NCBI GenBank assembly: GCA_964036045.1
Contig: OZ038380.1
Location: 118,554,699 to 118,618,698 of the forward strand
Length of the DNA: 64,000 nucleotides
Origin: Eutreptiella sp. 'Long Island Sound 2002'
Taxonomy: Eukaryota; Euglenozoa; Euglenophyceae; Eutreptiales; Eutreptiaceae
Direction: 5' to 3'
Shown: in pieces, positions 9,061-19,370 of the stretch
How the letters are laid out: every line of letters starts with the position of its first letter
How positions within the stretch are numbered: position 1 is the stretch's first letter
The notes under the pieces: generated by a model
The model's database searches: none
Seen by the model: the letters and a program-made list of their open reading frames with translations, nothing else
What the model was told of the DNA's origin: nothing
Translations under genes and position numbers: made by a program

Positions 9061-11735
9061 ATGCCTTCGGATACCGAACTGCCGGAAGGGGATGAGCAGC
9101 AGACCGCATCGCAAGCCGTTCACACAGCAGAGAAGACACGGGCGCAGTCGGGGCAGGCTCCAGTGAAGCGGACAGGGACAGACCGGGCAACAGAAACATT
9201 CCGGACAACGTGGATCAAAAAGGAGCTGGTCAAGATACAGCTGACCAAGATAAAGTTTGACACCGACCTCACGCGTGGGCAGACCAGAGAGAGGGACGAG
9301 GACTCAGTACTATCGCGGATCGCAAGCCTGAGGACAAATCCACCCTGCCGGCCTATCTCAAACATTCTCATATGGCGAAACGAAGGTACACTACCATCCT
9401 GTCACACACGCGTCGTAATTTTCACACAGTCTGGTCGTTTGGGAACTGCAGTGCCCATCTCGCTGATATTCCCCATCTACCATCTCCCTGTGGTGCATTT
9501 TTCTATCAGCTGAAATTCCCTACTGCTTGGGCGGGGCTCATATCCTGACGGCACTCCAAAGACTTCACCGAGAATACTGTGAGAAGTCACGGGCACTGCC
9601 GGACTGGTTACAACACGTCTACTGCGAGGAGATCAGACACGACTGTCCTGTTGACATCAGAGAGATTGTTGGAGGCGATCACAATGCGGTACAACACTCA
9701 GTGAGCAAGCTGAGTATGGGACAAGTGGCTGCTCGAATTTGGACCGAAGTGCAGAAGGGCAAAGCGAAAGAGATGCTGCTGGTGGCTCTGCGGAGGTGTG
9801 GCCGGCTGGGCGAGAAAACATCTGTGGTATGAGAGATGCACGATGAGACCACCGTTGTCAGTCCTTTGCGTACATGTGGCCTGTCCAACACTGTATCCCT
9901 GCCGGGACTCAATCTAGAAAAATTGGAGACCGCTGGTCTCATTACTGCAGATATCTGGTGGCCGCGTGGCTGAGTTTATTGACACCTTTGAGAAGACTGC
10001 CGGTGAAGGTATTATGTCCTCTGAGCACCTGTTTTCGTCGTCTTTTGGTGTTCATGGGAACTGCAGTGCCCAAATTCGATGCGACCCTAATTTTTGCACT
10101 GCAGTGCTCAACCCATACACTCTGCGGCCGTTGACGGGACTGCATGGCGACCAGATGGATGAAATACTGCTGTACATGGCTGGAGATGGGGCCAAGATCG
10201 CAGGACTACATGCCAAGGCCAGACTGTTGAAGCGGGACCGCCTGTGGGAGATGCTGTACCTTCACCCGGACAACACGCTCATCCATCCTTCTCGACGTAT
10301 GTTTATGGGGCGGCAGGGTCTGGCGCGATCGCTGTTGACCCCCCCCCCCCCCGAACCCACGACGTAAGGCTGTTTCGATCCCAGTGGTACCAGTGGTCTC
10401 CTGTTCTAACAGTGAACGTGCATGAAATGCAAAGAGTCCGCAAACTGCTTGCAAAGTCGCCGAGGGCCGCCAAATTGTCACTGGGGAAACGGACCTGGAG
10501 TGCCGAAAATCCCTTACCAAGCTGGGACACCATCCAGAAAGCACCGCTGTGGCAGGATGAGGAATGGGCTGACCTGAGGATTGCGCTGGCGAGGCTTGTC
10601 AAGGAAACTGCGGTGACAACAACTGATGGGGAGAAATCAACAACTATCTGGCTCAACAAGCCGCAGGATGGGACTGAAGCAACCGGAGCTCGGGCAGAGG
10701 CAATTGCGTTGGTTCCTGGCAAGGCCATCCCGTATACGATTGCATTGAGGGAGTACAAAGCGGTATGCAACCATTAGGCATAATAAACGGATCGATTTCG
10801 CATTGCTGGTCACTTTAGGCACTGCAGTGCCCATCTGTAATGAAATGTGCTTTTGACAACAGGTCTTCATTGAGTGTACGAAGGAACAAATGGACGATAT
10901 CCATCCCCTGGTGCTGAAGGTTGCTGCGAAGTTGGTACCTGTGGCTATTGGTGGAATGGCGGCCGATGTTAAGTTCCTGGTTAATCAATTGCGCGACTTT
11001 GAGGAGTGTGGAGGCTGGCAGTATATTATGACCTCTTTTTTTGATCAGGCAGTCGGTCACCCGACCTATCGGTTTGAGGAGAGGACTATTTGCTTCTGTG
11101 TCCCCGACAAGTTTAGGGTGAAGGTCCCGAATATTTTCATTTGCGATCAGGGTGCATACGGCAGCACCATTGGTCTGACAGCGGCTGGTTGGCTCCTGCG
11201 TGTGCTTGGTATTGTTCCCCGACGCGACAGACAGTCCGAGGATGAAGTCTGGCTCCTGCTTTTGACAGCATCGGCTGTATTGCTAGCACAGCTCCTGTCC
11301 TGCCTTCCTGAGTCCCCCTGTCTGGTAGCTTGCTTCACTGGGCGCCAGGGTTTGTTTAACGAATTCTGTGAACAGCTAGCGGCGTATGTGCAGGAGATGG
11401 ACTGTGTCTACTTGGTTAACTGGGACGCTTGGATGCCAAGGATTAGGGACTGTATGCCAGTTGTGGTGCAGCGGCCTGGGGAAGGGGAAGATGAGGAGGG
11501 GGGGGACGATGTGGAGGAAGAGGAGGAGGAGGAGATCATGCTGGTCGGTGGTGGTGACAGCAAGAAGAGGAGCACCCCCAGCAAGAAGAAGCCGTCCTCC
11601 GACGACAGTGGGGATGAGGTTGATGATCCCCCCAAAAGGCCAGCCAAAAAGGCCAAGGACAGTACCCCCCTCAATATGTTTCACGCCAAAGTAGGTCACG
11701 CCAAGGGTAAGAAGGCTCCACCAAAGAAGAAGTAG
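9061..11735 (+). CDS. Element A second gene, six inferred exons, charged C-terminus
   Basis: I infer exons 9061-9385, 9510-9826, 9951-10008, 10105-10296, 10413-10762 and 10863-11735. All introns begin GT and end AG, all phases agree, and the coding total of 2,115 nt is exactly 705 codons including the TAG stop. Introns are 96-124 nt. The product (about 704 residues) has a lysine/arginine-rich N-terminal region, a middle part with no motif I recognise (it includes GGWQYIMTSFF), then an acidic run near 11,490-11,535, a TPSKKK block, LNMFHAKV and a lysine-rich tail. The tail suggests a nuclear DNA-binding or accessory protein. By analogy with two-gene transposons such as En/Spm, it is my candidate for binding the element palindromes, three of which lie in its introns. 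A decayed relative lies at 2441-3320. Confidence 0.75.
9439..9458. promoter_or_regulatory. Element A palindrome 4, intron 1 of gene 2
   Basis: TTGGGAACTGCAGTGCCCAT, an imperfect copy, lies within the inferred intron 9386-9509. Confidence 0.75.
10054..10073. promoter_or_regulatory. Element A palindrome 5, intron 3 of gene 2
   Basis: ATGGGAACTGCAGTGCCCAA lies inside the inferred intron 10009-10104. Confidence 0.75.
10096..10107. promoter_or_regulatory. Palindrome core spanning the intron 3 acceptor
   Basis: GCACTGCAGTGC, the 12-bp core only. The AG that keeps the reading frame (10103-10104) is the AG of this core, so the palindrome centre doubles as a splice acceptor in my model. Confidence 0.55.
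10815..10834. promoter_or_regulatory. Element A palindrome 6, intron 5 of gene 2
   Basis: TTAGGCACTGCAGTGCCCAT lies inside the inferred intron 10763-10862. Confidence 0.78.
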
Positions 11736-11861
11736 ACTGCGTTGTGCGGTTGGCACTGCCCGTGACCATGTCAGTAGTTTTTTCGCCTCGATTTGCACAC
11801 TGCCGCGCGTCCTGTTCTATGCAGGTGTGAGACTGGTGCCTTTTTTCATGTTTTGGTAATT

Positions 11862-11881
11862 TTGGGCGCTGCGGTGCCCAA
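11862..11881. promoter_or_regulatory. Element A palindrome 7, 3' flank
   Basis: TTGGGCGCTGCGGTGCCCAA, with two changes in the core, lies 127 bp after the stop of gene 2. Confidence 0.75.
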
Positions 11882-12192
11882 ACTCAGCGACTCGCCCTTT
11901 TTTTTACCCCTGCTGGGCCATTTCTTTTGCAGTCATTGTTGTTGTCATTTATTATTGGATTGCCTGCACTGGCGGCGCCTCCGTTGTTGGTCGGCACCAC
12001 TGGTGGTGCATCATTCTTGACGCTTCGCATACAATCACAGTGACTGGGTCAGCAGTCGCGGTAACAAAAAGCAAACCAGACTTTTGCATGTGTTTGCCTG
12101 TCGTCCTCCTTGCTTCATTTTTTAGGTTGCATTTTACGGCATGGTTTGAAATGCAGCAGCGGATGATTTGGAAGAATTGGGTTTTTCTTTGG

Positions 12193-12212
12193 ATGGACAC
12201 TGCAGTGCCCAA
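12193..12212. promoter_or_regulatory. Element A palindrome 8, near right end
   Basis: ATGGACACTGCAGTGCCCAA lies 204 bp inside the right end, similar to the 218 bp between the left end and the first copy. Confidence 0.8.
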
Positions 12213-12391
12213 ATTTGAAGGGGATACATGACTTTTGACTGGCACATGTTGTACCCCCTACACACAGTCATTTTGGACAATTCACAGGTTTTTTGGGGTG
12301 TTCTCTGCAAAGCACAATTGTGCAATTTTTCAAAGTGGTTTTTCAGCCCCCGTTTTGGGGTGGTACCCATTTGGGAACTGTGGCAATTTTG

Positions 12392-12421
12392 CTACGTGCG
12401 TATAGGGCCGCCTAAGACCGT
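12392..12421 (-). repeat. Element A right end: inverted repeat and 5-bp duplication
   Basis: The 25 bases at 12392-12416 end GGCCGCCTAAG and mirror the left end with one mismatch. ACCGT follows at 12417-12421. Confidence 0.95.
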
Positions 12422-12644
12422 GAGCATCCAGTGACACTTGGGGACACGGGTGGTGCGGCAGGTGGTGATCTCAGACCGCTGGTTGACCTATGCCGGGTCC
12501 CAAAAGGAACGCCATGTGGCCATTGAGGCCGATGTCGTCCGCCGCCTCCTTCTGAAGCGCAAACGTGCCCCCTCCCTTGGGGGCATGCGTTGCAAGCGCT
12601 CATGCTCCCACATCAGGGGATACCTGCGCTATGCAACTCACTAG
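12422..12644 (+). pseudogene. Possible host reading-frame fragment right of element A
   Basis: A frame open from 12438 to a TAG at 12642-12644 has protein-like basic composition (QKERHVAIEADVVRRLLLKR, then a cysteine/arginine-rich end). It sits immediately outside the right end of element A and may continue the fragment at 5660-5892. No family is recognised and it may be a relic of another mobile element. Confidence 0.35.
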
Positions 12645-13027
12645 GTCCCCAGTGCGGCACGCTCTCCATCACACGGATGGCGCCCAACCCATTGCGTCTT
12701 CCATAGAAATGTGTGTTTTCGACGCTCCTCCTTGGGACTGACCCCCTTGCCTCCTCCCTGCCTGCATGATGTCTAACCTCTTTACCTCTCCTATCTTAGT
12801 GTGAATCTAGTGACCTCGACAGAGCCGTGGCACCCTACACCGCTGCATGAACTATACAGTAGCTATGAATTGCCCCCTTGAAAGCATCCCATACACAGTG
12901 ACATGCCTCATCCGCATGAAGTTGCAAGTTTCCCAATTCATGATGTACACGTGTCCTGGGTCTGGGTGCCGACACACACCGTAGGCCAATTGGCTTGAAC
13001 TCAGTCTGTGTCAGCAACCAAAGAAAA
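12645..13027. other. No gene seen
   Basis: Unique sequence between the interrupted fragment and the next ~375-bp array. No protein-like frame, RNA gene or repeat was recognised. Confidence 0.5.
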
Positions 13028-14110
13028 ATCGGCCCCCTATGGGGCCTCGTTGGTGAGGATTTGGCCATTTTCAGGTCCACATGGGTTGGCTGAAAAATCA
13101 CAATTTTTAGGTGACCCTTGACAACCCCGGGGACCCCTTGGGCTGTTGTTGGGGGATCATTTGGTGACAATGAGGGATTGTATTAAGCCATGGTGAGCCA
13201 TGTAGCACCAACTAGGGGCATGTAGTGGGGCTTATTGGCCCCTAAAGGCGTTTTCTTCGGCTTTTTTGTTGTCTAGTGGGCAAAAGTTGTTTGGCCCATG
13301 GTGACCATTGTGAGGTGATCCAGACTCTCGTCCCATTCCACTTTTTTCTTCTACATAGACTCTTAACCAATGAGGAGGTCCCGGGTGTTATCTTCAAGTT
13401 TCTTAGATTGGCCCCACTATGGGGCCCCACCGGTGAGGATTTGGCCGTTTTTAGGTTCGCATGGGTTGGCTGAAAAATCACAATTTTTAGGTGACCCTTG
13501 ACAACCCCCGCGGACCCCTTGGGCTGTTGTTGGCTACTCATTTTGTGACAATTAGGGTATGTATAAAGCAATGGCGAGCCATGTAGCACCACCTAGGGGC
13601 ATTTAGTGGCTTATTGGCCCCTAAAGGCGTTGTTTTCGGCTTTTTTGCAGTCTAGTGGGCAAAAGTTGGTTGACCCATGGTGACCACTGTGAGTTGATTC
13701 AGACTTTTCATCCCATTCCACTTTTTTCTTCTATGTAGACTCTTGACCAATGATGAGGTCCCGGTGCTGTATTCAAGTTTCTTAGATTGGCGCCTTATGG
13801 GGCCTCAGCAGTGAGGATCTGCCCTTTTTCACGTCTTGGCTGTCATATCACAATTTTCCGGTGATCCTTGACAACCCCTGAGGACCCTTGTGCTTTTGTT
13901 GGCGAATCATTTGGTGACAGTTAGGGTATGTCTACAGCGACGGTGAGCCATGTAGCACCAACTAGGCCCATTTAGTGGGGCTTATTGGCCCCTAAAGGCG
14001 TTGTTTTCGGCTTTTTTGCAGTCTAGTGGGCAAAAGTTGGTTGCCCATGGTGACCATTGTGTGTTAATACAGACTCTCGTCCCATTCCACTTTTTTCTTC
14101 TGCATAGATC
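13028..14110 (+). repeat. ~375-bp tandem repeat array, copy 2
   Basis: About three units in the same orientation as 3455-5435. CTAGTGGGCAAAAGTTG recurs near 13274, 13652 and 14021. The array resumes inside a unit at GGCCCCCTATGGGGCC, not at the point where the left array stopped. Confidence 0.88.
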
Positions 14111-14504
14111 CGCCCACATGACGGGTATTGCGATAAAAAAGGCACTATCACATTCAAACCCTGTCCTTTCATGGTGAAAAAAAACCGGAGGTATGCAAAT
14201 ATGTGAATGTGAATTCCGGACAATGGCCTAAGGGTCACCCAAAAATGGCAATGTTTCAATAAACCTGTGCTGGCCTGGAAAGGCTCAAGTTTTTGCCCAT
14301 GGGCCCACATAAGAGGCCTGATGTTGGAAACCTGAAAATAGAACACAAGACAGCTCCCATTGGTCATGGTCCATGGTCCTGCTTGACACATAGTGCCAGC
14401 TTAATGCCGAGTAGGTTTCCATGAGAGCTTGAAGATTGCTCAGTCCTGACCCAACGTATCGTGAGGTTAGGGGTTCCATATACCTTGGTATGGATCGACA
14501 GAAA
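14111..14504. other. Spacer between opposed arrays; no gene seen
   Basis: About 400 bp of unique sequence separates the forward and inverted ~375-bp arrays. Nothing protein-like was recognised. Confidence 0.5.
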
Positions 14505-15955
14505 GTGGTGGGGAGAGGCCAAGCAACTTTTGCCCAGCACAGTGCAAACAATCCTAGAACGGCGTTCTCGGAGGCAACAAGCCGCACTAAGTGGGGCTAG
14601 TCGGTGCCGCGTGGCCCACCATGGCTTTATACATACCCTGATTGTCACCAAATGAGTAGCCAACAACAGCCCAAGGGTCCTCAGGGGTTGTCAAGGGTCA
14701 CCTAAAAATTGTGATTTTTCAGCCAATCCATGCGAACCTAAAAACGGCCAAATCCTCACCGGTGGGGCCCCATAGTGGGGCCAATCTAAGACTCTTGAAC
14801 ATAACACCCGGGACCTCCTCATTGGTTAAGGGTCTATATAGAAGAAAAAAGTGGAATGGGGCGAGAGTCTGAATCAACACACAATGGTCACCATGGGCCA
14901 AACAACTTTTGCCCACTAGACTGCAAAAAGGCCGAAAACAACACCCTTCGGGGCCAATAAGCCCCACTAAATGGGCCTAGTTGGGGCTACACATGGCTCA
15001 CCATGGCTTAATACAATCCCTCATTGTCACCAAATAATCAGCCAACAACAGTCCAAAGGTCCCCAGGGGTTGTCAAGGGTCACCTAAAAATTGTGATTTT
15101 TCAGCCAACCCATGTGGATCTGGAAACGGCCAAATCCTCACTGGTGGGGTCCCATTGGGGACTAATCTAAGAAACTTGAAGATAACACCGAGGTCCTCGT
15201 CATTGGTTAAGGCCATATATAGAAGGAAAAAGTGGAATGGGTCAACACACAATGGTCACCATGGGCAACCAACTTTTGCCCACTAGACTGCAAAAAAGCC
15301 GAAAACAACACCTTTAGGGGCCAATAAGCCCCACTAAATGGGCCTAGGTGGTGCTACATGGCTCCCCATGGCTTAATACATACCCTCATTATCACAAAAC
15401 AATCAACCAACAACAGCCCAAGGGTCCTCAGGGGTTGTCAAGGGTCACCTAAAAATTGAGATTTTTCAGCCAACCCATGCGAACATGAAAATGACCAATT
15501 CCTCACTGCTGAGGCCCCATAGGGGGCCAATCTAAGAAACTTGAAGATAACACCCGGGAGCTCATCATTGGTTAAGGGTCTATATAGAAAAAAAGGGGGA
15601 ATGGGATGAAAAGTCTGAATCAGCACACAATGGTCACCATGGGCAACCAACTTTTGCCCACTAGACTGCAAAAAAGTCGAAAACAACGCCTTTAGGGGCC
15701 AATAAGCCCCACTAAATGGGCCTAGTTGGTGCTACATGGCTCCCCATGGCTTAATACATACCCTCATTATCACGAAATAATCAACCAACAACAGCCCAAG
15801 GGTCCTCAGGGGTTGTCAAGGGTCACCTAAAAATTGTGATTTTTCAGCCAACCCATGCGAACCTAAAAACGGCCAAGTCCTCACCGGTGGGGCCCCATAG
15901 TGGGGCCAATCTAAGAAACTTGAACATAACACCCGGGAGCTCATCATTGGCTAAG
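14505..15955 (-). repeat. ~375-bp tandem repeat array, inverted
   Basis: About four units in reverse orientation (CAACTTTTGCCCACTAGACTGC near 14915, 15283 and 15650, plus a diverged first unit near 14520). With the forward array at 13028-14110 it makes a large inverted repeat around the spacer. Confidence 0.88.
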
Positions 15956-16550
15956 CTGCAGTTGCTGGATGGAAATCTGCTGTTCATGGCCATTCGTTGC
16001 TGCATTTTATCTATTTTTGAGTGCTTGTGTGCACCAGCCTCTTTTGGGTTTCACACTCTTTGCCCTCACATTTTCTTTTCCCACAGGCATGCGCTGGGAA
16101 TCGTTCTTCAGATGCCAAACCACTGAAAATTCTCCCAGACTCCAAAAACATTCAGAAGCCAACCACTTTCAAGGCTGAAATAGAGGTCCTGTCACTCTTG
16201 GGACCACCACGGAAAGCCTCCTGGGAATCATGGTATGTGCCACCCTTGCTCCATCTGGCAGCACCCTGAACAAAGCCTGGGTTAGCATGCTGCGCTTGAG
16301 TCTCATGGTGTGAACTGAGGGTTTTGTGTTTTCTGTCCCTCAGAACGGCGCAGACAGGGGAGATTGGGTTTTTAACCTGGGGGCAATAGAGCCTGCGTAA
16401 ACTGGGGGCAGGGGGGGTCTGGGAGAGGGGCTCGACTTGACAGGGCCATTCATCAATAAGCAGCTGCAGGCCCCAAAAATCACCTGGAAGAGAGGTTGTT
16501 AGATCAAAGGCACGTGCAGGCGCCATATCCCCCCTGGTCATTACACCCTT
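15956..16550. repeat. Interspersed family also seen at 24-26.5 kb
   Basis: Two blocks recur at the second locus: GATGGAAATCTGCTG (near 15969 and 24770) and CACCTGGAAGAGAG followed by TTGTTAGATCAA (near 16481 and 26430). A short protein-like stretch on the plus strand, about 16,085-16,230, ends at a possible donor (GTATGTGCC). This suggests two copies of one mobile element, one of them short. No family recognised. Confidence 0.4.
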
Positions 16551-17442
16551 GTAAAATCATCATTCAGGGAGACAAATGATCCCCCATGAATTTTTCAATT
16601 TTGACCCAGCTGGGTACCACTTTTTTCGGGGGTAAGGAGGAGTGGGGAGGAGAGAGGGGGCCAAAGAGGGCTGCCGAAATTGATCCATACCTATCAATCC
16701 ATGTAATTGTGTCGGCGTTGAAATCCTTGCTACAAAAGTAGGCTCAAATTCTGGGCTGCTGTTGGTCCCAGAAGATTTTTTATGTCGAGGCTTCTTTGGA
16801 GCCAGCACCTGTTGTGCTTGCAAGTTTGATACAGGGGCGATCTGCAGCTGACGCTCCTACTGTGTGACATCCATGCTTCCTGCACCCATGTTTTGAGCTT
16901 CTGCCACTTGTTGATATGTGTTGCCACCAGTGTGGCTGATGTGTGATGAAGCACTGCATTTCGTCGTGTGCATTTTTAACCGCTGCTGGTAGGCATGACA
17001 TGTCTGTCGCGTCGCCAAATGTTGGTTTTGCTGCCGAAACTACGGATGTTGCAAATGCCTGATAAACATATTCCAATGCACCACTCGTGATCCCCCCCCC
17101 CGTCCTACTTGTCAAGTGTAAGTCGCTTATTTTTTTTCCTTTGGCGTAAGTCACTTATACTTTTTTTTTAGGCGTAATTCAACTGTGGAAAAAAAAACTT
17201 GAAAATGTGTGGCATGTGACATAAATTTGTGACGCAACCTACACCCAAAAAAAAGTTACGCGAGTTACACTTTTTTTTAAAAGAATATACAAAGCGAGTC
17301 ATGCTTTTTTTGTTACATGACCTGCGCTTTTTTTTTATACGTGACCTATTGCCAAAAAGAAAATAAGCGAGTTACGCCTTTTCAAAACAGAAAACAAAAG
17401 GGAGGTATGCTTTTTTTGATACACAACGTACACTTTTTTTGA
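16551..17442. other. No supported gene; poly-T and GCGAGTTACGC motifs
   Basis: A minus-strand frame of 124 codons (16780-17154) has no recognisable feature. From about 17,120 the sequence is a series of T or A runs separated by ACTTACGCC or GCGAGTTACGC, which recurs at 21,840-21,980. I read it as a decayed simple repeat. Confidence 0.4.
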
Positions 17443-17960
17443 TATGCCACTTCTGATTTTGGTCCCCTGACAAGGCGCGGGTGAGGCAGCCACTTCTGAT
17501 TTTGTCCACTTGTTTGGGGACCCCAGAATGCAGGGGTTGCGTAGCACTTGTGCCCACTTGTGGCCCCCCAAGAAGGCAGGGGTGTGGCATCCACTTCCGA
17601 TTTTGTCCCCTTGTTTGGGGACCCCCCAGAATGCAGGGCTTATGCAGCACTTCCGCCCACTTGTGGCCCCCGAGAAGGCATGGGTGTTGCAACTACTTCT
17701 GATTTTGTTCCCTTGTTTGGGGACCCCCGAGGATGGAGGGGTTATGTAGCACTTCCGCCCTCTTGTGGGCCCCCGAGAAGGGAGGGGTAAGGCAGCCACT
17801 AGGCCCTCATGTGGGCCGCTTCTGATTTTGTCCCCCGCTATAAGGCGTTGGGGACCCCCTAGACGGCAGGGGTGATGTAGCCACCAGGCCCACTTGGGGG
17901 CCACTTCTGATTTTGTCCCCCGCTCTGAAGCGCTGGACTTTGGATTTTGAAAAGGATGGT
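17443..17960. repeat. ~100-bp minisatellite (TTCTGATTTTGTCCCC family)
   Basis: Five to six units of about 101-102 bp; CCACTTCTGATTTTGTCC recurs near 17489, 17590 and 17692. Each unit has a paired CCCGAGAAGGCAGGGGTG block. Related units occur at 26.74-27.15, 27.63-27.86, 35.99-36.30 and 40.95-41.06 kb. Confidence 0.82.
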
Positions 17961-18088
17961 TGGGCATATGGCTATGAATTGCTTCATCTTTGTGATGAGG
18001 TGGCTGGCTATAGGGGAACCCTAGAGGACGTTGATGTCATCCTGACACCCTTGCTGAAAGGATTCATCTAGGAAGCACTACATCGTCA

Positions 18089-18895
18089 ATGCAGATCGTT
18101 GTGTGCGAGTCCCTGGCACCATCCCGGAGAATGGGTGGGAAGGGGGAAGTGAATTGCTGGGAGCTTGGAGAATCTCCTCCTGCCCTAGCCTCTAACCTTG
18201 AGTCCCCGCCCACCTCTACTTCCCCCCTCTTTTTTGATGAAGATGATCCTCTTTCGGAACTCCAGGGCAACGTTACTGCCTCCTCCTCGGAGCCAATGGT
18301 TGGAGAATCTCCTATGTTCCCAGCCTCGAACTCCGAGGACGTGCCCTCAGATGGGAAGGCATTGAAGGGCAATGTTAAGGCCCCTCCGCAAACCCGCAGT
18401 CCATTTCCTCTTCTCACCACGCCACAAGTGATGATGCCCGTCCATACGTGCTCATGTGTAGGAAGCGTGTTGAGGTCCCCGAGGCGTGACCAAAGGGCGT
18501 AGGGTCGGTTGGTGAACGACCTACTATTAATCCGACAACTGGAAGAGTTCATTGTGAAGGATTTCCGTGACGCTTGTGCGCGGAACACCAATTTGTGTGC
18601 AAAGCCAAAGGCATCAGACACGAAGACTACTTGGAACCACGATCGTGTGTTCGGCAATTTATCGTAGTTGGCCCCACGCCATTCTAGTTGCATGCGAAGA
18701 ATGTATTTGGCCCAAGAAGACCGGACTCTGGTGGTATCGCAGCTTGAGCTTTGTAGCTGGCAGCCGGCAGCAATTAGTCATTTTGATACCTCTTGCCCAA
18801 GGCCGAAGGGCAAATTGCAATTTTTGTTTGCTATGGGTAGTACTGCCCAATCTACATCGCTTGTGGCACAAGGCACTAGCGTGTACTCTAAATAA
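18089..18895 (+). pseudogene. Unassigned reading frame with two in-frame TAG codons
   Basis: One continuous frame of 269 codons from an ATG at 18089 to a TAA at about 18893-18895, broken only by TAG at 18500-18502 and 18665-18667. The first part is acidic and serine/proline-rich (FFDEDDPLSELQ). The second part looks globular (QLEEFIVKDFRDACARNTNL, then RMYLAQEDRTLVVSQLEL). No family is recognised. The two breaks are both TAG, which matters given the TAG/CAG pattern in the LINEs of this window. It may be a decayed gene or a gene with reassigned or suppressed stops. Confidence 0.4.
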
Positions 18896-19370
18896 AATTT
18901 AGGAACCCTTTGATTCCACACCTCAAGGTCCTCTTGCTCCAATCAATCACAATGTCTTCTTTCTCGAGGACGAGGAGCAAGAGCGTACTCTAGTCACAGT
19001 GCAAGTGCTTGGCAACACAATGCTTGAGTATTGCTTTTTGGTGATAAATTGACTCGTAATCCTGAATTCATGTTCCGCATTTGGGTTTAGTGGCATTGGT
19101 TTGCAATAGTACGGATCGCAACTGTAGCTTGATGGTGGTGCGTTAGCCCCGCAGCCGAGGCTTGTTGTCCGCGACATAACGTTTATGCCGCTTCTCTCGC
19201 TGGCGGCTTCGGATGGAGGTGCGTGTTCGCGCAAGGCTGTGTTCACTGGCGTCGAGTGGCGGTTTTCGGACTAGGCCTTGGGTCTTGGGTATTGTTGTGC
19301 TTCTACATATTGCAATTCCGTTGTCCTGGCATGGGCGCTAACACGCCCAGGGCTGTCTTCTAAGAGGCAG
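18896..19370. other. No gene seen
   Basis: Unique sequence before the satellite; no convincing frame on either strand. Confidence 0.5.

Larger units (their letters stand above)
5893..12416 (+). mobile_element. Element A: two-gene DNA transposon, 6,524 bp
   Basis: Complete element bounded by imperfect 25-bp terminal inverted repeats (24 of 25 bases match) and the 5-bp target duplication ACCGT. It carries a transposase-like gene (6671-8979) and a second gene with six inferred exons (9061-11735), both on the plus strand. Nine full or partial copies of the palindrome TTGGGCACTGCAGTGCCCAA are spread through the 5' flank, the transposase frame, three introns and the 3' flank. Element B at 27,976-32,127 has the same first eight terminal bases, the same duplication length and a homologous transposase. 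The insertion site adjoins the ~375-bp repeat arrays. The boundaries are seen directly; the assignment to a transposon family of its own is inference, since 5-bp duplications are unusual and I recognise no known superfamily. Confidence 0.93.

Noticed and set aside
12311-12322. GCACAATTGTGC as a further element A palindrome
   Set aside because: Palindromic but lacks the GGGCACTG arm and occurs once; likely chance in A/T-rich flank.
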